Made by a program: the position numbers and the translations under genes. Below are positions 56,747 through 64,000 of a stretch of 64,000 nt of DNA, piece by piece. The stretch's first letter is position 1; every line of letters starts with the position of its first letter. Origin of the DNA: Oxalobacteraceae bacterium (lineage in GTDB: Bacteria; Pseudomonadota; Gammaproteobacteria; Burkholderiales; Burkholderiaceae_D); contig JAIXYM010000092.1 of NCBI GenBank assembly GCA_027490255.1, forward strand, positions 1 to 64,000, written 5' to 3'. A model generated the notes under the pieces. It was not told the origin of the DNA. It did not search any database and was given only the letters and a program-made list of their open reading frames with translations.

Positions 56747-56774
56747 TGGGTGGAAATCATCGTCGTTCAGTTCC
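56747..56774 (-). promoter_or_regulatory. Candidate HrpL-type box (hrp box) upstream of the OTU-like gene
   Basis: Read on the minus strand: GGAACT (56774-56769), 15 bases, CCAC (56753-56750), two bases, A (56747). Against GGAACC-N15/16-CCACNNA there is a single mismatch. It ends 30 bases before the ATG at 56717, a normal distance. It matches the arrangement before the LRR gene at 50-78. Confidence 0.65.
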
Positions 56775-56912
56775 TTGTGAGTTTCATTGTTTCATTTGCC
56801 ACCTCCTTCGTGCTCTGTACTGCTTTGACTGGATTGCTGCAAAGAAATTTAGTGAGTGGGCAAGTGGCATAATCAAGCTATATACCCGCTAAACTACAGC
56901 GCCCGACCTGAA

Positions 56913-57563
56913 ATGAAACTCTATAGTTACTTCCGCAGCTCCGCATCCTACCGCGTACGTATCGCCCTGAATCTGAAGGGATTACCCTATACCGCCGTCC
57001 CGGTGCATCTGTTGAAAGACGGCGGTGAACAATTGACACCTGCTTACCGCCAGTTGAGCCCCGATGCGCTGGTACCCGCGTTGCAGCTGGAAGAACCACC
57101 CGCGACCCTGACGCAGTCGCTGGCCATCATCGAATATCTGGAAGAAGTTCATCCGAATCCAGCATTACTGCCAAAGGATGCGCTCGAGCGCGCCTGGCTC
57201 CGAAGTCTGGCGTTATCGATCGCCTGTGACATACATCCGCTCAATAATCTGCGCGTACTGCGTTATCTGGTCAATGAGATGAAGCTTTCCGAGACCGACA
57301 AGGATCGTTGGTACAAACACTGGGTTGAGCAAGGTCTTGCGAGCGTGGAGAAAATTCTGGCTAGCGATAGCAGAGTGGGACGTTATTGTTTCGGCGATAC
57401 ACCGGGATACGCTGATTGCTTTCTGGTGCCACAAGTCGCCAATGCGCAGCGCATGCAGTGTGATTTGTCGGGCACGCCGACAATTAGGCGTATCAACGAC
57501 GCCTGTCTTGAGCTGGAGAGTTTTGCCGCAGCGTCACCTGCGAGACAGCCGGACGCGGAGTAA
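56913..57563 (+). CDS. maiA: Maleylacetoacetate/maleylpyruvate isomerase, GST-fold
   Basis: A zeta-class glutathione transferase that isomerises maleylacetoacetate in tyrosine breakdown, or maleylpyruvate in the gentisate route. The 216-residue protein begins L-Y-S-Y-F-R-S-S-A-S-Y-R-V-R-I-A-L-N, the family hallmark with S-S-x-S/C contacts to glutathione, and has D-I-H-P-L-N-N-L-R near residue 107. It faces a FAH-family gene 22 bases away. Confidence 0.94.
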   Translation: MKLYSYFRSSASYRVRIALNLKGLPYTAVPVHLLKDGGEQLTPAYRQLSPDALVPALQLEEPPATLTQSLAIIEYLEEVHPNPALLPKDALERAWLRSLALSIACDIHPLNNLRVLRYLVNEMKLSETDKDRWYKHWVEQGLASVEKILASDSRVGRYCFGDTPGYADCFLVPQVANAQRMQCDLSGTPTIRRINDACLELESFAAASPARQPDAE

Positions 57564-57584
57564 GAACCACGCCCGGCAGTTTGC

Positions 57585-58439
57585 TTAAGCGGACTTCTTG
57601 TAGCGCACCACTTTTTGACGCTGCTCGCCCAGTCCTTCGATGCCCAGATGCATTTCATCGCCGGGCGCGAGAAATTGTTGTGGCTTCATACCCATGCCCA
57701 CACCCGGTGGCGTACCGGTGGCGATGATATCGCCCGGCATCAGTGTAATGAAGCGGCTAAGATAGCTGACGATTTTCGCTACTGAAAAAATCATGGTGCG
57801 CGTATTGCCTGTCTGCCGACGCTCGCCATTGATATCGAGCCACATTCCGAGGCGCTGCGGATTAGGGATCTCATCCTTCGTCACCAGCCATGGCCCCACC
57901 GGACCGAAGGTGTCACAACCCTTGCCCTTGTCCCACTGCGGACCGCGTTCGAGTTGGAAGGCGCGCTCGGACACATCATTGATCAGGCAATAGCCCGCCA
58001 CGTAATCAAGAGCAGAGTTCGCGCTGACGTACTGCGCCTTGGTGCCGATCACGATTCCCAGCTCGACTTCCCAGTCGGCCTTGCTGAAATCTTTGGGCAG
58101 CATCACATCGTCATCCGGTCCGGAGAGCGAAGTCACCGCCTTCATGAAGACGATCGGTTCTGCCGGAATCGGCATGCCTGATTCGGCCGCATGATCCGAG
58201 TAGTTCAGTCCGATACCGATGAATTTCCCTACCCCTGAGACGGGCGTCCCGAAGCGCGGCTTGCCGCGCACCGCGGGAAGTTTGGCCGGCTTGAGCTTGG
58301 CGAGTTTCGCGAGTGTCTTGTCCGATAGTTGGGCGGGGCCGATGTCATCGATGATGTCTGACAGGTCGCGTAGCTTGCCGTCCTGATCAATTAATCCGGG
58401 TTTTTCATGGCCTGGGCGGCCGTAACGAACCAGCTTCAT
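57585..58439 (-). CDS. Fumarylacetoacetate hydrolase family protein
   Basis: A 284-residue FAH-fold enzyme with G-L-N-Y-S-D-H-A-A-E near residue 77, metal-binding E of D-W-E-V-E-L-G near 121 and G-D-I-I-A-T-G-T-P-P-G-V-G near 239. Members hydrolyse or isomerise acylpyruvates such as fumarylpyruvate and oxo-heptenedioates; many are annotated ureidoglycolate lyase. Next to the MaiA-type isomerase it may finish ring-cleavage products, but the substrate is not set by sequence. Confidence 0.9.
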   Translation of the reverse strand: MKLVRYGRPGHEKPGLIDQDGKLRDLSDIIDDIGPAQLSDKTLAKLAKLKPAKLPAVRGKPRFGTPVSGVGKFIGIGLNYSDHAAESGMPIPAEPIVFMKAVTSLSGPDDDVMLPKDFSKADWEVELGIVIGTKAQYVSANSALDYVAGYCLINDVSERAFQLERGPQWDKGKGCDTFGPVGPWLVTKDEIPNPQRLGMWLDINGERRQTGNTRTMIFSVAKIVSYLSRFITLMPGDIIATGTPPGVGMGMKPQQFLAPGDEMHLGIEGLGEQRQKVVRYKKSA

Positions 58440-58628
58440 AGTTATCCTTTGTCGTGGGTTTACCGTGCGGCATGGCCTGAGCCCTGATGCCAGCCGGCAT
58501 TATGCCCCTGTTAGCTTCCGCCCCCGAAATTTCCATGCCCGTGACCTTGTCGGGCACCGGTATTCGCTGACCGGCGTGTGCAGATATGTTACTTTCCATA
58601 GGTCAATTTTTCTGTTGGGAGTAATGGT

Positions 58629-59129
58629 ATGCGATACCCGTTGCGTAGTAACTTGAAGTTCATTGGCTGCGCCCTAGGTCTGGCGAGTGTGCTGGTGATG
58701 TCGCCCAGCCTCTCGATGCCCGGCGAAAAAGATTTTCTTGAAGTGCCACCCGAGCGCATCGTCTGGAAAGATGCGGGTCGTGGCGTAAAGATCGCGGTCA
58801 TTTATGGCGATCTGAACAAGCCGGGTCAGTACGTGATTCGTGCGCATTTTCCGCCGGGTGTGATGAGCTCACCGCATTTTCATGAAGAAGACCGCCATAT
58901 CACTGTCATTCAGGGGACTTGGCACGCCGGCAAAGATGACAGCTGGGATCCGGTGGCAACCACACCCCTGAAGGCGGGTAGCTATATGTTTCATCCGGCC
59001 GGTGGCGTGCATTACGACGGCGGTGGTGAAGAGGGTGCGATTGTTCAGATCGTCGGTATGGGGCCCAGCAAGACCACGTTCCTGTATCCGAAAGAGGGCA
59101 GCTTTGGCGAACCACGCAAACTCAACTGA
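58629..59129 (+). CDS. Periplasmic cupin-domain protein
   Basis: A 166-residue protein with an N-terminal signal peptide (hydrophobic residues about 9-28) and a single cupin. Metal-binding motifs are H-F-H-E-E-D-R-H near residue 78 and H-Y-D-G-G near 122. Function unknown; it resembles DUF4437-like periplasmic cupins. The next gene starts 9 bases after it. Confidence 0.8.
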   Translation: MRYPLRSNLKFIGCALGLASVLVMSPSLSMPGEKDFLEVPPERIVWKDAGRGVKIAVIYGDLNKPGQYVIRAHFPPGVMSSPHFHEEDRHITVIQGTWHAGKDDSWDPVATTPLKAGSYMFHPAGGVHYDGGGEEGAIVQIVGMGPSKTTFLYPKEGSFGEPRKLN

Positions 59130-59138
59130 CCACAACGA

Positions 59139-59522
59139 ATGAAAAACTTTTTACTGGCCTCGGCCCTTGTGCTCACCTGTGTATCTGCTCGCGCCGAGTG
59201 GATTACTTATCAGCGTCACGCAGAAGCAGAGGAATTTCATGAAGCTACCCCGGTGAGCCGCGAACAGGGGCGCATCAAGTTATGGACCCTCACCGATTAC
59301 CTCAAACCCATCACGACACTGGAAGGCAATGAAGTCTCATCCGATAAAGTTCTGACGACCATCGACTGCGAGAACAAAAAAATGGGATCGGAGCAGGTGA
59401 TTCGTTATGCAGGCAAGCAAGCACAGGGTGCCGTTGTCAGTGCAATGGAGACCAAACTAAGACTGGCGTCAGTCCGTAACGGCAGTGCTGACGCGGTTCT
59501 GCTGGAGAAACTGTGCCGGTAA
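59139..59522 (+). CDS. Small secreted protein, surface-adhesin protein E-like
   Basis: A 127-residue protein with a cleavable signal peptide (A-R-A before E-W near residue 20). The following Y-Q-R-H and V-x-L-W-T-L-T-D-Y region and two later cysteines (near residues 77 and 126) fit the surface-adhesin protein E-like family of small betaproteobacterial secreted proteins. Function is unknown. It probably shares a transcript with the cupin gene. Confidence 0.65.
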   Translation: MKNFLLASALVLTCVSARAEWITYQRHAEAEEFHEATPVSREQGRIKLWTLTDYLKPITTLEGNEVSSDKVLTTIDCENKKMGSEQVIRYAGKQAQGAVVSAMETKLRLASVRNGSADAVLLEKLCR

Positions 59523-59543
59523 ATTGATTGATGTGAAATTCAT

Positions 59544-59618
59544 GGTCCCGCCGACAGGAATCGAACCTGTATCTAGCGCTTAGGAGGCACTCGTTCTATC
59601 CATTGAACTACGGCGAGA
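59544..59618 (-). tRNA. tRNA-Arg (anticodon CCT)
   Basis: The minus strand folds into a full cloverleaf: acceptor CTCGCCG/CGGCGGG, D arm with G-T-T-C...G-A-A-C, anticodon stem AGTGC/GCGCT with loop CTCCTAA (anticodon CCT, reading AGG), T arm ACAGG-TTCGATT-CCTGT, discriminator A and an encoded CCA (59546-59544). Confidence 0.97.
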
Positions 59619-59826
59619 CTGGGAAATGACCCGCGGGAGATTATAGCTGACGAGAATCGTGCTGTTGCCGGCGTAATCACCGTAGCTACCAAAAGCCACA
59701 AGTCGACCTAAAAGTAAATTTTCAAATACGGACTCATTGGGCATGTGCGCTGATGCGGTTTGCTGATGACCGGTAGAATGCCGGCTTCCACAGTTTTCAG
59801 GCGCCCTTTTCCGGGAGCCCCTCATC

Positions 59827-61731
59827 ATGGCAGTGATCTCTTTAAGTAATGCGCAGCTCGCATTCGGGCATGTGGCGTTGCTGGACAATACCGAATTTTC
59901 TCTCGAAGCCGGTGAGCGTGTGGGCCTGATTGGCCGTAACGGTACTGGTAAATCCTCGCTGCTTAAAATCATCGCCGGATTGTCCCGACTCGATGACGGA
60001 CTACTGACCTTTCAGCAAGGCGTGCGTATCGCCTATGTCGAGCAGGAACCGGTATTTGATCCCACGGGCTCCATCTTCGATGCAGTGGCCGAGGGTATGT
60101 CTGAAACTCGCGGGTTACTGGAAGAATACGATCAGCTCGTTGCTGGTATGGGCGAGGGTGATGATCAGGCGCTGATGGATCGCATGCAGCAGGTGCAAGC
60201 ACGATTGGATGTGGTGGACGGATGGAATCTGTCCAATCGCGTGCAAACGACGCTGCAAAAGTTGAATCTCGATGGAGAGCGCCAGATTCAGACGCTTTCG
60301 GGCGGCATGAAAAAGCGGGTTGCGCTCGCGCGTGCATTGGTCTCTGCACCGGATGTGTTGATACTGGACGAGCCGACCAACCATCTGGATTTTTCTTCCA
60401 TCGCCTGGCTGGAGACGCTGCTGCGTGATCTGCGTGGCAGCGTATTGTTTATTACGCACGACCGAAGTTTTCTCGACAACGTGGCCACGCGCATTGTTGA
60501 GCTTGACCGAGGACGCTTGCGCTCTTATCCGGGAAATTTCACCACCTACCTAGCGCGTAAAGCTGAGCAGTTAGCGATTGAATCGATAGAAAACGCAAAA
60601 TTCGACAAGGTGCTGGCGCAGGAAGAAGTCTGGATACGCAAGGGTGTTGAGGCACGTCGTACGCGCAACGAAGGTCGGGTCCGAAGACTGGAGCAGTTAC
60701 GCGAAGAGCGGTCTCGCCGGCGGGACCAGCAGGGTCAGGTGCGCATGGAGGTGGCCGCCAGCGAACGCTCCGGAAAAATCGTCGCTGAGCTTACGGATGT
60801 CAGCAAGGCGTATGAAAACAAAGTAATCGTGCGTCATCTGGATGCCACGATTCTACGGGGCGATAAAGTTGGCCTGATCGGTGTGAACGGCGCAGGTAAG
60901 ACCACGTTGTTGAAACTCATCCTCGGTCAGGAGCAACCTGATGCTGGTACGGTGAAGCAAGGCAGTAAGCTGCAGATCGCCTATTTCGATCAGATGCGTG
61001 AGCAACTCGATGATCAGGCGAGCCTGACCGATACCATTGCGCCTGGTAGCGACTGGGTGGAAGTGAATGGGCAACGCAAGCACGTGATGACGTATTTGGG
61101 CGATTTTTTATTTGCACCTGAGCGTGCGCGATCTCCCGTCTCCAGCCTCTCGGGTGGTGAGCGCAATCGTTTGCTGCTGGCGCGCTTGTTTGCGAAGCCC
61201 GCCAATGTGCTGGTGCTCGATGAGCCGACTAATGATCTCGATATCGATACGTTGGAATTGCTGGAGCAATTACTTGAGGAATACACGGGCACAGTTTTTC
61301 TGGTTAGTCATGATCGTACGTTCCTCGACAATGTGGTGACTCAGGTCATTGTGGCTGAGGGTGATGGCGTATGGCGTGAGTACATCGGCGGCTATTCCGA
61401 TTGGGAGCGTGTGCGACATCGCGGGACGACGGCCGTTGCTGCCGAAGTTACTAAGCCAGCAGTGAAATCGGTTGCTGTACCGCCTCCGACGAAAGACAAG
61501 CCTAAAAAACTCAGCTTCAAAGAGCAGCGTGAACTGGAACAACTGCCGGAACTGATCGCTGCGCTGGAGACCGAGCAAGCCGAAATTTCAGCGAAGCTTG
61601 CCGATGCTGAGCTGTACCGTAATCAGCCAGATCAGGCGCAACAACTCAATCAGCGCTATGCCGAAATTGATGAGTTGCTGATGTCGTCATTGGAGCGCTG
61701 GGAGGCGATGGAAGCGCGTGGCAAGAGCTGA
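59827..61731 (+). CDS. uup: ABC-F family ATPase Uup
   Basis: A 634-residue soluble ABC-F protein with two ATPase domains: Walker A G-R-N-G-T-G-K-S-S and G-V-N-G-A-G-K-T-T, signatures L-S-G-G-M-K-K-R and L-S-G-G-E-R-N-R, and Walker B L-D-E-P-T-N-H-L-D and L-D-E-P-T-N-D-L-D. The C-terminal extension (about 535-634) is a coiled coil, as in Uup, which binds DNA or ribosomes and affects excision of mobile elements. The tRNA-Arg lies upstream on the other strand. Confidence 0.95.
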   Translation: MAVISLSNAQLAFGHVALLDNTEFSLEAGERVGLIGRNGTGKSSLLKIIAGLSRLDDGLLTFQQGVRIAYVEQEPVFDPTGSIFDAVAEGMSETRGLLEEYDQLVAGMGEGDDQALMDRMQQVQARLDVVDGWNLSNRVQTTLQKLNLDGERQIQTLSGGMKKRVALARALVSAPDVLILDEPTNHLDFSSIAWLETLLRDLRGSVLFITHDRSFLDNVATRIVELDRGRLRSYPGNFTTYLARKAEQLAIESIENAKFDKVLAQEEVWIRKGVEARRTRNEGRVRRLEQLREERSRRRDQQGQVRMEVAASERSGKIVAELTDVSKAYENKVIVRHLDATILRGDKVGLIGVNGAGKTTLLKLILGQEQPDAGTVKQGSKLQIAYFDQMREQLDDQASLTDTIAPGSDWVEVNGQRKHVMTYLGDFLFAPERARSPVSSLSGGERNRLLLARLFAKPANVLVLDEPTNDLDIDTLELLEQLLEEYTGTVFLVSHDRTFLDNVVTQVIVAEGDGVWREYIGGYSDWERVRHRGTTAVAAEVTKPAVKSVAVPPPTKDKPKKLSFKEQRELEQLPELIAALETEQAEISAKLADAELYRNQPDQAQQLNQRYAEIDELLMSSLERWEAMEARGKS

Positions 61732-61850
61732 GTGCCAATTTTATGGCTGCGTTTGTTGTGCGCAGGCTGTCAGTGCGATTAAGCCGTTCAGCCGCTGACT
61801 ATTTTTCATTTTGCATTAGCCGAGCCTGATAACTAAAAGTGCGCGGTTAC

Positions 61851-62687
61851 TTAGTTGATCTTGCGACTAGCAGCGCGTAATTCAGGTAACCGCATTCGTA
61901 ACAATTCCGCATCGGTCGCTTGAGGGCACTGAGCAAGATAAGCCTCGATATCCTGCAACGCAGCGTTGGGGCAATCCAGATTGGCATATGCCAGACCGCG
62001 GTCGCGTCGTTCTTCGATTTCACCCGGTAGCAGGATCACTAGCTTTTGTTGAACGTTCAGGAATTCTTTCCAATGCGGCTGTTCGGCATACACGGCCTTT
62101 AGGTTGCGCAGCATGCGAGCCAGAATGCTGCGCTCGGTGGCATTGGCGAGATAGCTAGCCAGCGGCGGATCCTCGGGGTTGCGGCCATTGATGAAATAGG
62201 GCTCCAGTCGCTCCTCGATTTCTTCGCGTGAGAGACTTGCGCCGTTGAACGGGTCGAGGATGATGTCACCCGTCTTGATCGACAGCTTCATCAGGAAATG
62301 TCCGGGGAACGAAATGCCTTTCACGTCCAGTCCGATTTGTTGCGCAAGCTCCATGTAAATGACGGCCAACGAAATGGGTATGCCGCGTCGTGTCGACATA
62401 ACTTTGTGCAAATAACTGTTATCTGGGTTGTAGTAGTCGTTGAAGTTACCTGAGAAGCCCAGCTCCTGATAGAAAAAATTATTCAGCAGTCGCAGCTTGG
62501 GTATCGGTGCAATGTCAGCGTGCAGGCGGCGTTTGAGCCGCATGGCAAATTTGTCGATATCCGTCAGGCAGGTACTGAGATCGAGCGGATGCTCATCATC
62601 TTGCGCAATGAACAGTGCGGCTTCGAACAAGGGGATGTGTGCATCGTCCTGCACCAGCGAGACGAAGTAATCATTGGATTTGATCAT
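61851..62687 (-). CDS. sirB1: SirB1-family (transglutaminase-like/TPR) protein
   Basis: A 278-residue SirB1-like protein. The N-terminal region has L-N-N-F-F-Y-Q-E-L-G-F-S-G-N near residue 66 and R-R-G-I-P-I-S-L-A-V-I-Y near 98; the C-terminus contains a tetratricopeptide-like helix pair. Function is unclear. It follows murJ after 11 bases in the same direction. Confidence 0.88.
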   Translation of the reverse strand: MIKSNDYFVSLVQDDAHIPLFEAALFIAQDDEHPLDLSTCLTDIDKFAMRLKRRLHADIAPIPKLRLLNNFFYQELGFSGNFNDYYNPDNSYLHKVMSTRRGIPISLAVIYMELAQQIGLDVKGISFPGHFLMKLSIKTGDIILDPFNGASLSREEIEERLEPYFINGRNPEDPPLASYLANATERSILARMLRNLKAVYAEQPHWKEFLNVQQKLVILLPGEIEERRDRGLAYANLDCPNAALQDIEAYLAQCPQATDAELLRMRLPELRAASRKIN

Positions 62688-62698
62688 CGTCGGCGTGC

Positions 62699-64000
62699 TC
62701 AGCTCGATTCACGTTTGAAGTCGGCAAACCGGAAACCCATCAAGGCCAGTGCGCCGAAATAGCTGGCCGCACATACGAACATCACCAGCATCAGCGCGCC
62801 AACGCGCATCATGGGCGTGGCTTGCAGTGCAATCCAGTCAAAACGAGTCGCCATCCATAAACCGGTGCCTGCTAGCAGGAACAGCGCTCCTATCACGCGA
62901 ATCGAAAACATTGTCCAGCCCGATCGGGGTACGTAAATTCCCTTGCGACGAAGCCCGATGTAGAGAAAGAGCGCATTGAGGGTCGCTCCCAATCCTATTG
63001 AGAGCGCAAGACCCGCGTGGGCAATCCAAGGCACGAAGACGATGTTCATCAGTTGTGTGACCACCAGAACCCCAATACCGATCTTGACCGGTGTACGTAT
63101 ATCCTGTTTCGCGTAAAAACCTGGCGCTAATATCTTGACCAGTATCAGACCCATCAGGCCAACGCCATAGGCCACCAGCGCTCTGGAGGTCATGGTGACC
63201 GAGGTGGCGTCAAACTTCCCGTAATGAAAAAGCGTTGTTGTGATGGGTTCGGATAAAACCATCAGAGCAATAGCCGCCGGCGTGGCAAGCAAAATGGTGA
63301 GCCTGAGACCCCAATCGAGTAACGAGGAATACTCGGCGTTATCCCCGCACGCATGCGCTTTGGATAAGCTGGGTAGCAGAATAGTGCCCAGCGCCACGCC
63401 GAGCAGCGCGGTGGGTAATTCCATCAGGCGATCTGCATAAGAGAGCCATGACACGCTGCCATTGGGCAGATGAGAAGCAATATTGGTGTTGATGATCAGG
63501 CTGATCTGCGCTGCCGACACCGCGAAGGTTGCCGGCAGCATTTGGCGTAGAACCCGACGCACGCCCGGATCTCTGAGCGCCGTCACCGGATTCATCCCGA
63601 TGCGCGGCAGCATGCCAATTTTGCGCAACGCCGGTACCTGAAACCACAGTTGTAGTACGCCACCGACGACAACTGCAATAGCCAGCGCGTACACCGGTTG
63701 CGACAGCTGAGGCGCGAGAAAGATTGCGCCGGCGATGAAGGAAAGATTGAGAAGTACGGGTGTGAAGGCGGGTACGCGAAATTCCTGCCAAGTATTCAGA
63801 ATACCGCCCGCCAGCGCGACCAGCGACATGAACAAGATGTAGGGAAACATAATCTGGGTCATCGTGATCGATAGCGACAGCGCCACCGGATCTGAGCCAA
63901 ACCCGCTGGCCATCAGTAAAACCACCATGGGCGCCCCGATGATGCCCAATATCGTCGTGGCAAGGAGTGTCCAGAACATCACGGTCGCCACATGATCGGC
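62699..64000 (-). CDS. murJ: Lipid II flippase MurJ, C-terminal part (N-terminus beyond the window)
   Basis: The frame stays open to the last base, so the N-terminus (roughly 80 residues) lies outside. The 433 visible residues form about 12 membrane helices of the MATE-like MurJ family that flips lipid II across the inner membrane. A charged P-R-I-G-M-N loop follows the mid-protein helices and S-Y-A-D-R-L-M-E-L-P lies near the middle, as in the family. Confidence 0.95.
   Translation of the reverse strand, partial: ADHVATVMFWTLLATTILGIIGAPMVVLLMASGFGSDPVALSLSITMTQIMFPYILFMSLVALAGGILNTWQEFRVPAFTPVLLNLSFIAGAIFLAPQLSQPVYALAIAVVVGGVLQLWFQVPALRKIGMLPRIGMNPVTALRDPGVRRVLRQMLPATFAVSAAQISLIINTNIASHLPNGSVSWLSYADRLMELPTALLGVALGTILLPSLSKAHACGDNAEYSSLLDWGLRLTILLATPAAIALMVLSEPITTTLFHYGKFDATSVTMTSRALVAYGVGLMGLILVKILAPGFYAKQDIRTPVKIGIGVLVVTQLMNIVFVPWIAHAGLALSIGLGATLNALFLYIGLRRKGIYVPRSGWTMFSIRVIGALFLLAGTGLWMATRFDWIALQATPMMRVGALMLVMFVCAASYFGALALMGFRFADFKRESS

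Overview
The window is a 64 kb chromosomal segment of a betaproteobacterium, most probably Burkholderiales and Oxalobacteraceae-like. This is inferred from gene content and order (xseA / exbB-exbD-lpxK-Trm112-kdsB-adk; fkpB-ispH; rpmB-rpmG-radC; purN-rsmB), a PaaX-controlled phenylacetate operon, polyhydroxyalkanoate synthesis and two Liv-type ABC transporters. Most of it is dense, ordinary core and catabolic sequence of moderate GC. Two genes look foreign: a leucine-rich-repeat protein at the left edge and an OTU-like cysteine protease with a ubiquitin-interacting motif at 56 kb.

Layout. 0.1-4.4 kb: LRR protein, then arsH and htpG on the minus strand; htpG has a sigma-32-type promoter. 4.5-11.6 kb: a RidA-family gene, paaX, and the divergent paaABCDE-paaI-paaK operon for phenylacetyl-CoA epoxidation. 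A TGATAC-N27-GTATCA operator candidate lies between paaX and paaA. 11.6-16 kb: a MacAB-like efflux pump (HlyD adaptor, FtsX-type permease, ATPase) whose leader holds a tRNA-like element. 16-21 kb: a GNAT-like protein, PHA synthase, a methyltransferase and a DUF2721 protein. 21-27 kb: acyl-CoA dehydrogenase, livGFHM and glutaryl-CoA dehydrogenase. 27-33 kb: orphan TAXI receptor and a sulfide-oxidation locus (SulP, phosphatase-like/SQR fusion, persulfide dioxygenase) around a symmetrical divergent promoter. 33-44 kb: xseA, exbB/exbD, lpxK, kdsB, adk, H+-pyrophosphatase, an SDR and a patatin. 44-56 kb: barstar-like protein, purN, rsmB, a phospholipase-D remnant, mscS-like channel, desaturase, rpmG, rpmB, radC, fkpB, ispH and livHMGF. 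56-64 kb: OTU/UIM protein, maiA, a FAH-family hydrolase, cupin, small secreted protein, tRNA-Arg(CCT), uup, sirB1 and the C-terminal part of murJ, which runs off the right end.

Most notable signal. The two eukaryotic-like genes are 55 kb apart and on opposite strands, yet each is preceded by a close match to the HrpL-type box (GGAACC-N15/16-CCACNNA). The matches are GGAACT-N16-GCAC-GT-A at 50-78 before the LRR gene and GGAACT-N15-CCAC-CC-A at 56774-56747 before the OTU gene. Both proteins begin with Ser/Thr-rich segments lacking acidic residues, as type III effectors do. I infer two members of a Hrp-type type III effector regulon. No secretion genes are present in this window, so this rests on sequence pattern alone.

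Other points of interest are the tRNA-like leader of the efflux operon, which could switch a ribosome binding site; the palindrome at the sulfide locus that encodes two consensus sigma-70 promoters facing opposite ways; and a decayed phospholipase-D gene fused in position to the start of an mscS gene.
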